A DNA stretch of 34,677 bases from Actinomycetes bacterium. Its GTDB lineage: Bacteria; Actinomycetota; Acidimicrobiia; Acidimicrobiales; Ilumatobacteraceae. A program made the position numbers and the translations under genes. This document shows, piece by piece, positions 8,112 to 14,451 of the stretch (position 1 is its first letter; each line of letters opens with the position of its first letter). Where the stretch lies: assembly GCA_027491335.1 (NCBI GenBank), contig JAIXWJ010000028.1, positions 1-34,677 on the forward strand. The letters run 5' to 3'. The notes under the pieces are model-generated. The model searched no databases and was not told the origin of the DNA. It saw nothing but the letters and a program-made list of their open reading frames with translations.

Positions 8112-9299
8112 TCAGGCCGTGCGACGGTTGACGGCCACCGAGGTCACCGTTTCCACGCGCGCCGAGCAACCCGCCATCTGAACCGGCGGAACCGTCTCGG
8201 TGATGATGAGGTTCGCGATGTCGCGGAACGCTCGCGCCGCGGGTCCGTCACCCATCAACGACACCGGCTCTCCGGTGTCACCACCATCGGCAACGGCGGG
8301 CTCGATGGGAATACGACCCAACAACGGAACGCCGATCTCGTCGGCCAAGGCCTCGCCACCGCCGGTGCCGAACAGCGCATAGGACTCGCCGTGGTCGCAG
8401 ATGAACTCGCTCATGTTTTCGATGACGCCGGCCACGCGCAGGAACGAACGTCGCGCCATGTCGGCGGCGCGAATGGCCACCTTTTGTGCGCTGACCGCCG
8501 GCGTGGTGACGATCACCATGTCGGTGCGCGGCAACATGCGCGCCAAACCCATCTGCACGTCGCCGGTTCCCGGCGGCATGTCGATGAGTAGGTAATCCAT
8601 CTCGCCCCACGCCACGTCGTTCAGGAATTGTTCGACCGCTTTGGTGAGCATCAACCCGCGCCACATCAACGCGGTGCTTTCGTTCTCCACCAGGAAGCCC
8701 GTGGAGACCACCTTCAGAACGCCGGCCCCCACCTTGCGTTGGTTCGGCTGAATCATGGGGCGACCGGTGGCCTCGTTCGGCTCGGCTTCCAGTCGCTGAT
8801 CCAGGCCCAACATGCGCGGCACCGAGAAACCCCAGATGTCGGCGTCCAACACGCCCACGGTGTAGCCCTGCGCGGCGATGGCGGCGGCCAGGTTCACGGT
8901 GACCGAACTCTTGCCCACGCCACCCTTGCCCGAGGCGATGGCCAACACGCGCGTGGTGTTGGACACGGCGGTGTCGGTGGCCCTTTCCTTGGCATTCCAC
9001 CGAGCCTTGGCCATGGTGGCCGAACGCTCGTCGGAGTTCATCTCGCCCCACTCGATCTTCACGGCGAACACGCCGGGGTGCGTGGCGATGCGGGTCTCGA
9101 TGTCCTTTTTGATCTGGGCTCGCAACGGACATCCGCCGATGGTGAGCTTCACCTCGATCAGCACGCGGCCGTCCTCGGTGATCTCCAGACACCGGGCCAT
9201 GCCCAACTCCACCACGTCGCTTCCCAACTCGGGGTCGATCACGCCGCGGAGGAGGTTCGTCACCTCATCCGTGGTGGGAGGGGCGAATCGGCGCGCCAT
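8112..9299 (-). CDS. mrp: Mrp/ApbC-type Fe-S cluster carrier ATPase
   Basis: A 395-residue cytoplasmic ATPase that holds and delivers [4Fe-4S] clusters. Residues 1-90 are a MIP18/DUF59 domain (VIDPELGSDVVELGM, LTIGGCPLRAQI). The P-loop ATPase follows with IASGKGGVGKSS, DADIWGFSVPRMLG and DMPPGTGD. Classical Mrp proteins have a CPxC cluster motif; here the site reads SEFICDHGESYALFG with a single Cys, which I believe also occurs in other actinobacterial Mrp proteins. A tail of about 25 residues containing one more Cys (MAGCSAR) ends the protein. The ATG at 9299 is preceded by TACCAT at six bases. It faces the A-type carrier gene across a 169-bp divergent region, which fits a shared Fe-S role. 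Confidence 0.92.
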   Translation of the reverse strand: MARRFAPPTTDEVTNLLRGVIDPELGSDVVELGMARCLEITEDGRVLIEVKLTIGGCPLRAQIKKDIETRIATHPGVFAVKIEWGEMNSDERSATMAKARWNAKERATDTAVSNTTRVLAIASGKGGVGKSSVTVNLAAAIAAQGYTVGVLDADIWGFSVPRMLGLDQRLEAEPNEATGRPMIQPNQRKVGAGVLKVVSTGFLVENESTALMWRGLMLTKAVEQFLNDVAWGEMDYLLIDMPPGTGDVQMGLARMLPRTDMVIVTTPAVSAQKVAIRAADMARRSFLRVAGVIENMSEFICDHGESYALFGTGGGEALADEIGVPLLGRIPIEPAVADGGDTGEPVSLMGDGPAARAFRDIANLIITETVPPVQMAGCSARVETVTSVAVNRRTA

Positions 9300-9305
9300 G
9301 GGGTC

Positions 9306-9311
9306 ATGGTA
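9306..9311 (-). promoter_or_regulatory. mrp -10 element (leaderless type)
   Basis: On the minus strand TACCAT, six bases, then the mrp ATG at 9299. A -35 element would lie near 9329-9334, overlapping the inverted repeat at 9332-9352. Confidence 0.55.
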
Positions 9312-9331
9312 CCGGCGGTGACGTGGAGGTA

Positions 9332-9352
9332 TTCGGTCGCTCGGTGACCGAA
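9332..9352. promoter_or_regulatory. Inverted repeat, candidate operator between mrp and the Fe-S carrier gene
   Basis: TTCGGTC and GACCGAA form a perfect 7-bp inverted repeat around a 7-base centre. The position matches the -35 region of the mrp promoter and lies upstream of the divergent carrier gene. I do not recognise the motif as a known Fe-S regulator site. Confidence 0.4.
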
Positions 9353-9391
9353 ATTGTGGGACCACCCCTCGCCTCGTGGAAGGGCGACGGG

Positions 9392-9463
9392 TAAACTTCG
9401 AGGGCCGGTCGCTACACCGGGGCGGACATCCCGCCGTACAACTCTGTCGTACACATTGGAGGC
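9392..9463 (+). promoter_or_regulatory. Promoter and leader of the A-type carrier gene
   Basis: TAAACT at 9392-9397 is a possible -10. The leader that would follow contains a small hairpin (GGCGG/CCGCC, 9421-9435) and two CGTACA copies, and ends in a strong Shine-Dalgarno GGAGG at 9458-9462, six bases before the GTG. Unlike most neighbours this gene has a leadered start. Confidence 0.45.
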
Positions 9464-9468
9464 TCATC

Positions 9469-9792
9469 GTGATCACGCTCACCGATTCCGCAGCGGTCAA
9501 GGTCAAGGAACTGCTCGAGGCCGAAGGCGCGGCCGACATGGCTCTTCGTGTCGCCGTGCGTCCCGGCGGTTGCAGTGGCTACTCCTACGAGATGTTCTTC
9601 GACAGCGACATCACCGCCGAGGACGAGCAGGCCGTGTACGGCGAAGCCGTCAAGGTGGTCGTGGACCCCGCTTCGGCGCAGCTGCTGTTGGGCGCCACCT
9701 TGGACTACAAGGACGGCCTGAACCAGGCCGGCTTCAACATCACCAACCCGAACGCCACCCGCAGCTGCGGTTGCGGCCAGTCGTTCAGCTGA
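9469..9792 (+). CDS. erpA: A-type Fe-S cluster carrier (ErpA/HesB family)
   Basis: A 107-residue A-type carrier that accepts Fe-S clusters from the assembly scaffold and passes them to apo-enzymes. The three cluster ligands are in canonical spacing: C35 in RPGGCSGYSY, then C100 and C102 in SCGCGQSF. The length is typical. The GTG start is chosen because GGAGG lies six bases upstream. It ends 8 bp inside the convergent thioredoxin-fold lipoprotein gene and is divergent from mrp. The symbol follows usual actinobacterial naming; IscA or SufA cannot be excluded by sequence. Confidence 0.9.
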   Translation: MITLTDSAAVKVKELLEAEGAADMALRVAVRPGGCSGYSYEMFFDSDITAEDEQAVYGEAVKVVVDPASAQLLLGATLDYKDGLNQAGFNITNPNATRSCGCGQSFS

Positions 9793-10666
9793 GCGCCGCG
9801 CGCACCTCGTCGGGGTGCCACACGCCTTCGAACCGATGGGTGATCGCACCCGTGGTGTCGGTGATGAAGAGCACGGGTTCGAACGTCAACGAAAGGTCGT
9901 TCACGGCCGGCGCCACCTGTGTTCCCGCCTTGTCTGCGTAGACGTCGGCGTGCACGAACACGGTGTCGGTGAATTCGTCGCCGAGAGGAATGAGCCCCTC
10001 CAGGATCGGTGAGCACACGCCCGTGCGACAATGCGCCGGCGTGCCGACGATGTAGACCACTCGTCGGCCATCGGCCAGTGCCGCGTTCAACGTGACGTCG
10101 TGGAAGGGGCACGCTTCGGGCAGACGACTGCACATGGGCTCCACACCGCGGTGGTCGTCGAACGTGGGTGTGTCGAAACCGGGCAACTGTGCGCCGGGTC
10201 GCGGCACCACCAATTCGGTTGTCGAACGCACCTGCAACGACGCACCGTCCGACGGCCCACCATCGATGATGAGCATGTAGATGTCGGGTTCGTCGATGGT
10301 GGTCTCGAACACCCAAAACGGTGTCGAGCCCTCGCCCAGCGAACGACGGGTGGCCACCAGGTTGTCGGCGATCACGTTGTCGTCGAGATCGATCACCCGC
10401 CCGGTCAGTTCGGCGGGTCCCTTCATCAACATGCCCGCGTTGTCGGCCAGCGAGATGGGAAGTCGTTGCGTTCCGGGACCCAACTGATCGGGCACCCAGC
10501 GCTGCACGAGCGACATGGAATCGGAGATGGGACCATCCATCGACGAGGTCGACGACGACGAACCGCCGCACGCCGACAGCACACGGGCCAAGGCCAAGGT
10601 GGACACGCCGCCGGCACCCAAGCGCAGAACGGATCGACGGTCGACGACACGACGTTGAGCAACCAT
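9785..10666 (-). CDS. Tat-exported thioredoxin-fold lipoprotein
   Basis: A 293-residue protein. The N-terminus combines a twin-arginine signal (DRRSVLRLG, R10/R11) with a lipobox LSAC ending at C33, followed by a Ser-rich linker, so it should be a membrane-anchored lipoprotein outside the cell. The C-terminal part (about 175-293) has a thioredoxin-like fold with GTPAHCRTGVCSPILE, two Cys separated by four residues, as in a set of actinobacterial thioredoxin-family lipoproteins and unlike the CxxxC of Sco1. The middle (about 75-170) looks like a beta-rich domain. The likely role is extracytoplasmic thiol or metal handling; the substrate is unknown. Start: ATG with TACCGT seven bases upstream, divergent from the molybdenum-hydroxylase-like gene. 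Confidence 0.75.
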   Translation of the reverse strand: MVAQRRVVDRRSVLRLGAGGVSTLALARVLSACGGSSSSTSSMDGPISDSMSLVQRWVPDQLGPGTQRLPISLADNAGMLMKGPAELTGRVIDLDDNVIADNLVATRRSLGEGSTPFWVFETTIDEPDIYMLIIDGGPSDGASLQVRSTTELVVPRPGAQLPGFDTPTFDDHRGVEPMCSRLPEACPFHDVTLNAALADGRRVVYIVGTPAHCRTGVCSPILEGLIPLGDEFTDTVFVHADVYADKAGTQVAPAVNDLSLTFEPVLFITDTTGAITHRFEGVWHPDEVRAALS

Positions 10667-10673
10667 GAACGCG

Positions 10674-10679
10674 ACGGTA
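10674..10679 (-). promoter_or_regulatory. -10 element of the lipoprotein gene (leaderless type)
   Basis: On the minus strand TACCGT, seven bases, then the ATG at 10666. Confidence 0.55.
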
Positions 10680-10715
10680 GTTGGTGATGAGTCGTGGCCG
10701 ATGGTCGCGTGGTGC

Positions 10716-10721
10716 GACAAT
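10716..10721 (+). promoter_or_regulatory. -10 element of the [2Fe-2S]/Mo-hydroxylase-like gene
   Basis: GACAAT, six bases, then GTG at 10728. No Shine-Dalgarno is seen, and this spacing is why the GTG is preferred over the ATG two codons later. Confidence 0.45.
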
Positions 10722-10727
10722 GGTCCG

Positions 10728-12266
10728 GTGGCGATGATCTCTTTCACCTTGAACGGCGCGCCATTCACCACCGATGCCGACGGAAGTTTGTTGTCGGTGC
10801 TGCGCGACTCGGCCGGGTTGACGGCGGCCAAGGATGGTTGTGCGCCGCAGGGTCAATGCGGGTGCTGCACCGTGTGGGTGGACGGCGAGCCGCGCGTGTC
10901 CTGCGTGACGCCGGCGACCCGAGTGAACGGACGATCGGTCACCACGCTCGAAGGTCTCGATGACGACGTGCGGCGGGCGTGGGGCGACGCTCTGTGCGCC
11001 ACCGGTGGAAGTCAGTGCGGGTTCTGCTCGCCGGGCATCATCATGCGGCTCGAGGCCACGGTCGAGGACGATCACGAATCGTTCGTCAAGGCGATGCTGG
11101 CGCACACCTGCCGATGCACCGGATGGCAAACCATCGAGGAAGCGGTGGCGGTGCGTCGTGGCGCGCGCGTGATCGACGCTGATCGCGATCTCGATCTGGC
11201 GCGCGAGCGCGCGGCCATCGAGGGCGCCGCGCATCAGGACGTGGGAACGCGGGTGGCCTTGGGCGCCGGAGGATTCGCCGACGACACCGCGCCCCGCGAC
11301 GCATTGGTGGCCTTGCGCGCGTTGGACGGCACTTGGCACGTGGCCGACGACTTGGCGACTGCTCGCCGTGCCGCCGGAACGGTGCAAGGACGCAAGTCCA
11401 CCGTGGCCGTGGACTGGCCGTTGCCCATCATCGACGGCGAGTGGGCCCGCACGTTGTGCACCACGTGGGTGGAACCCGCGTACGTGGAACCCGACGCGGC
11501 ATGGTGCGAACCGGGTGGGCAAGCGCACGGACCCCTCAACAACGGCGGCGCTTTCGGCGGCAAGACGGGCTCGGAGTTGGGCGACGTCGCCCGTCGACTG
11601 GCCGACGAGAACGGTCGCGCGGTGCGGGTGTTGCTCACGCGCGAAGATGTGGTGCGCTCCGGTCCGAAGCGACCACCGATGTCGTTGGCGGTTCGCGCCG
11701 ATGGGTCGGGGGTGATGCACGCCGTGCGCACGCCGGGTCTGGTGGAAGCGGTCGCTTCGTTCGCTCCGGACTGGACGGTGATCGAACATGACGTGGTGGG
11801 TCCGCGCACGTCGATGAATCTTCGTGGGGCGGGCTGGGCCGAGATTTGCGTGATGCGCTCGTCGGTGAGAGAGGTCGACGAGTGGGGCGACCATGTGGTG
11901 GCGCCCAACGGCGCCGAGGCGTGGGCAATGTTCGATGATGACGTCGATGACGTGGTGAAGGTGCGCGTGAACGCCGGCCGCATTCTGGACCACGTGGTGC
12001 TGCGCTCGTACGCCATTGGTGCCGCGCACATGGCGCTCGGCTGGGTGCGTTCGGAGGGTGTGGCGCTGGGTGCGGATGGTGTTCCGTTGGACCTGACCAT
12101 TCGTTCGTTCGGGGTGCTGCGGGCCGTGGACACCCCGCGGATCGAGGTGACCATCGTGGACGATGATCGCGACCCGGTGAACGGCAGCGACGCGGTGTTC
12201 GCCGCCGTGGCCGCGGCGGCCTGGCGCCATGCCGGCCATCCGTCGCATTGGCCCGTGTCTCGCTGA
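10728..12266 (+). CDS. Compact [2Fe-2S]/molybdenum-hydroxylase-like fusion
   Basis: A 512-residue single chain. Residues 1-150 match the small subunit of xanthine dehydrogenase/CO dehydrogenase-type hydroxylases: a plant-type [2Fe-2S] site (C38, C44, C47, C59, with one extra residue between the first two Cys) and the helical [2Fe-2S] site (GSQCGFCSPG ... HTCRCTGW). Residues from about 170 resemble the molybdopterin subunit: a shortened hammerhead (GAGGFADD), then NNGGAFGGK (about 265-273), VRVLLTREDVVRSGPKRP, and a C-terminal half with RSYAIGAAHMALGW and VDTPRIEV. Normal Mo subunits are about 700-780 residues, so roughly half is missing, and the catalytic GxGE near the end is replaced by VNGSDAVF. 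The substrate and even activity are uncertain. Confidence 0.7.
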   Translation: MAMISFTLNGAPFTTDADGSLLSVLRDSAGLTAAKDGCAPQGQCGCCTVWVDGEPRVSCVTPATRVNGRSVTTLEGLDDDVRRAWGDALCATGGSQCGFCSPGIIMRLEATVEDDHESFVKAMLAHTCRCTGWQTIEEAVAVRRGARVIDADRDLDLARERAAIEGAAHQDVGTRVALGAGGFADDTAPRDALVALRALDGTWHVADDLATARRAAGTVQGRKSTVAVDWPLPIIDGEWARTLCTTWVEPAYVEPDAAWCEPGGQAHGPLNNGGAFGGKTGSELGDVARRLADENGRAVRVLLTREDVVRSGPKRPPMSLAVRADGSGVMHAVRTPGLVEAVASFAPDWTVIEHDVVGPRTSMNLRGAGWAEICVMRSSVREVDEWGDHVVAPNGAEAWAMFDDDVDDVVKVRVNAGRILDHVVLRSYAIGAAHMALGWVRSEGVALGADGVPLDLTIRSFGVLRAVDTPRIEVTIVDDDRDPVNGSDAVFAAVAAAAWRHAGHPSHWPVSR

Positions 12267-12296
12267 TCCGTGTCTCGCTGACCCGTGTCTCGCTGA
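12252..12296 (+). repeat. Three 15-bp tandem repeats carrying three in-frame stop codons
   Basis: Three copies of a 15-bp unit (CCCGTGTCTCGCTGA, second copy with T as first base) run from 12252 to 12296. The first encodes the last four residues (PVSR) plus the stop of the upstream gene; the in-frame copies place further TGA codons 15 and 30 bp downstream. Confidence 0.9.
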
Positions 12297-12317
12297 TGCG
12301 GGCAAGGCATCCATCGC

Positions 12318-12323
12318 TAGCAT
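12318..12323 (+). promoter_or_regulatory. -10 element of the RidA gene (leaderless type)
   Basis: TAGCAT, six bases, then ATG at 12330. No Shine-Dalgarno is present. Confidence 0.6.
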
Positions 12324-12329
12324 CGCCTC

Positions 12330-12824
12330 ATGGCATCCAAGAAGGCTCCCGCACCCCTCGGTCCCTACACGCCGGTCGTTCGCGCCGGTGACTGGGTGAT
12401 CGTTTCCGGTCAGCTCGGCATCAAGGACGGCGCGCTCGTGGCCGGTGGTGTGTCGGCGCAAACGACGCAAGCGGTCAAGAACCTGAAGGAGCGCCTGAAG
12501 GAACAGGGTTGCACCCTCAACGACATCGCCAAGACCTTGTGCTTCCTCACCGACATGGACACCTTCGCCACCTTCAACGAGGCGTACGTGGCCGGTTTCG
12601 CCGGAGCTCGTCCGGCGCGGTCCACCATTGGTGTGGCGGCGCTTCCCTTCGGCGGTGCGGTCGAGATCGAGGCCTGGGCCTACAAGCCCCTGGCCGCTCC
12701 CAAGCCGGCGGCGAAGAAGGCCGTGACGAAGAAGGCAGCAGCCAAGAAGTCACCGGCCAAGAAGAAGGTCGCCGTGAAGAAGGCCGCCGCCAAGAAGTCG
12801 CCCGCTCGGCGCGCGAAGAAGTAG
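12330..12824 (+). CDS. RidA-family protein with histone-like Lys/Ala tail
   Basis: A 164-residue protein. Residues 1-117 are a RidA/YjgF domain of normal length, with LGPYTPVVRAGDWVIVSGQLG at the start and the substrate-binding Arg in ARSTIGV followed by VEIEAWA. RidA enzymes hydrolyse reactive enamine/imine intermediates made by PLP enzymes. Residues 118-164 are low-complexity repeats of AAKK, KSPAKK and VKKAAAKK, resembling histone H1 or actinobacterial HU tails, which bind nucleic acid. The fusion is unusual: a small-molecule deaminase carrying a DNA/RNA-binding-like tail. A PLP decarboxylase lies two genes downstream. The stop TAG also forms the first bases of the next gene's -10. Confidence 0.9.
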   Translation: MASKKAPAPLGPYTPVVRAGDWVIVSGQLGIKDGALVAGGVSAQTTQAVKNLKERLKEQGCTLNDIAKTLCFLTDMDTFATFNEAYVAGFAGARPARSTIGVAALPFGGAVEIEAWAYKPLAAPKPAAKKAVTKKAAAKKSPAKKKVAVKKAAAKKSPARRAKK

Positions 12825-12827
12825 GTT
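12822..12827 (+). promoter_or_regulatory. -10 element overlapping the RidA stop codon
   Basis: TAGGTT, six bases, then ATG at 12834. Its first three bases are the TAG stop of the RidA-family gene. Confidence 0.5.
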
Positions 12828-12833
12828 CGCACC

Positions 12834-12989
12834 ATGGCCGGAGCAATCGTGCTGATCATCGCCCTGTTCGCTTTCCCCGTGGTGATGGGTTTGTCCATGG
12901 CCGGTCTTGCCGCGCTTCTCGGACACCTTCTGTGGAAGGACGGAGAGATCCGTCACGAGGACAGCGAACTTCTCGATCTGAACACCTGA
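12834..12989 (+). CDS. 51-residue small membrane protein
   Basis: A short gene starting MAGAIVLIIALFAFP. Residues 3-33 are strongly hydrophobic, enough for one long or two short membrane helices (a Pro at 15 and Gly at 19 and 24 could form a turn). The remaining 18 residues are charged and end EDSELLDLNT, presumably cytoplasmic. It begins 9 bp after the RidA-family stop with a leaderless-type -10 at the right spacing, and its codon use matches its neighbours, so it looks real. The function is unknown. Confidence 0.65.
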   Translation: MAGAIVLIIALFAFPVVMGLSMAGLAALLGHLLWKDGEIRHEDSELLDLNT

Positions 12990-13040
12990 TTCACGTTCGC
13001 CGATCCGATCGTGATCGGCTCACGGTGTGATCGACGCTGG

Positions 13041-13046
13041 CAGAAT
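13041..13046 (+). promoter_or_regulatory. -10 element of the PLP decarboxylase operon
   Basis: CAGAAT, seven bases, then GTG at 13054. It is a weaker hexamer than the TANNNT examples elsewhere in the window. Confidence 0.4.
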
Positions 13047-13053
13047 GTGACTC

Positions 13054-14451
13054 GTGCACACTCCTGACGCCGAGATGGCTCGGCTGGCCAGCCAAGCGTT
13101 GCGATACGCGATCGATCGCATTCGCATGGATCCGCCGCCGTTGGATTCGCCGATCCCGTACGAGCAGATGTTGGCCGAGGTCGGCCAGACGGTCACGCCG
13201 TCGGGCATCGGAGGTGCCGAAGCGTTGCGCATCTACACCGAGATCTTGGCGCCCACGTGCATCTCGGTCGATCACCCCAAGTTCTTGTCGTTCGTGCCCG
13301 GTGCGCCCACCGAGGCCTCCATCATCTTCGACATGGTGGTGTCGGCGGCCAGCATCTACACCGGCTCGTGGCTGGAAGGCGCCGGCGCCGTCTTCGCCGA
13401 GAATCAGGCGTTGCGATGGATCGCCGACCTCGCCGGGTTTCCCGAGTCGGCTGGCGGCGTGTTCGTCAGTGGCGGAACGGCGGGGAACCTGTCGGCGCTC
13501 ATCGCGGCGCGTCATCGTTGGCGCGAGCGGGCGCGAGGTCGGCACGATCGCACGCGCGGACTGTTGGTCGCGTCCAGTGGGGCGCATTCGTCGGTGAAGC
13601 AGGCGGCCCGGGCCATGGACGCCGACGTCGTGGTGGTGCCGGCCGATGATCGGGGTCGATTGACGGGCGCGGCTCTCGAAGCCACCATCGCGTCGCTCGA
13701 CGCCACGGACCTCGACCGGATGTTCGCCATCGTGGCCACCTCGGGGACCACGAATCTGGGCATGGTCGATGACCTGGCGGCGGTCGCCGCGCTGGCGGGC
13801 GCTCACGAGGTGTGGTTCCACGTCGACGGTGCCTACGGTGCGGCGGCGCTGTGCGCACCGAGCGTTCGACGTCTATTCGACGGCATCGAGCGGGCCGACA
13901 GTTTCATCGTGGATCCGCACAAGTGGCTGTTCGGTCCCTACGACAGTTGCGCGCTGATCTATCGCAACGTTCATGACGGTCGTCGGGCGCACACGCAACA
14001 CGCCGAGTATCTCGACGTGCTTCATGGCGAGCAGGACGACACCAAACCGTGGATGGAGATGAACCCGGCCGACGTGGCCCATCATCTGTCACGGCGCGCT
14101 CGTGGACTTCCGTTGTGGTTCAGCCTGGCCACGCACGGCAGCGACGCGTACACGGCGGCCATGGAGAAGACGCTCGACACCACTCGTTTTGGAGCCGAGG
14201 AGATTCGACGACGTCCATATCTGCGGCTGTTGCTGGAACCCGATTTGAGCATCCTGGTGTTTCGTCGTCTCGGCTGGACGCCGGAGCAGTATCAGAAGTG
14301 GAGCGACGCGCAGTTGCACGAGGGGCAATCGTTCGTGGTGCCCAGTTCGTGGAACGGCGAGACCGTTCTGCGCTTTTGCATCGTCAATCCCCGCACCACC
14401 AACGCACACCTGGTCGAGATTCTCGACTCCATGGAGGAGGACCCCGTATGA
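13054..14451 (+). CDS. Group II PLP-dependent amino-acid decarboxylase
   Basis: A 465-residue cytoplasmic PLP enzyme of the aromatic-amino-acid/glutamate/diaminobutyrate decarboxylase family. Landmarks are the substrate-pocket region HPKFLSFVPGAP, the cofactor-binding FVSGGTAGNLSALIAARH, the aspartate in WFHVDGAYGAAAL, and the Schiff-base lysine K290 in VDPHKWLFGPYDSC. The exact amino-acid substrate cannot be read from sequence. It starts with GTG and overlaps the downstream amidohydrolase by 4 bp (ATGA), so the two are an operon. A RidA protein upstream would fit detoxification of PLP-enzyme by-products, though that is inference. Confidence 0.88.
   Translation: MHTPDAEMARLASQALRYAIDRIRMDPPPLDSPIPYEQMLAEVGQTVTPSGIGGAEALRIYTEILAPTCISVDHPKFLSFVPGAPTEASIIFDMVVSAASIYTGSWLEGAGAVFAENQALRWIADLAGFPESAGGVFVSGGTAGNLSALIAARHRWRERARGRHDRTRGLLVASSGAHSSVKQAARAMDADVVVVPADDRGRLTGAALEATIASLDATDLDRMFAIVATSGTTNLGMVDDLAAVAALAGAHEVWFHVDGAYGAAALCAPSVRRLFDGIERADSFIVDPHKWLFGPYDSCALIYRNVHDGRRAHTQHAEYLDVLHGEQDDTKPWMEMNPADVAHHLSRRARGLPLWFSLATHGSDAYTAAMEKTLDTTRFGAEEIRRRPYLRLLLEPDLSILVFRRLGWTPEQYQKWSDAQLHEGQSFVVPSSWNGETVLRFCIVNPRTTNAHLVEILDSMEEDPV

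Noticed and set aside
10728..12266. The Mo-hydroxylase-like gene as a selenium-dependent xanthine dehydrogenase because selA/selB are close by.
   Set aside because: Labile-selenium hydroxylases do not need SelA/SelB, and the molybdopterin half is too short.
12264..12296. The serial UGA codons as selenocysteine codons extending the Mo-hydroxylase-like protein.
   Set aside because: Readthrough would add only a repeat of the last residues, and no SECIS-like hairpin follows.
9705..12470. A 921-codon open frame on the minus strand opposite the lipoprotein and Mo-hydroxylase-like genes.
   Set aside because: It is low-complexity Arg/His-rich sequence with no recognisable domain and lies antisense to genes with clear motifs; long antisense frames are common in GC-rich DNA.
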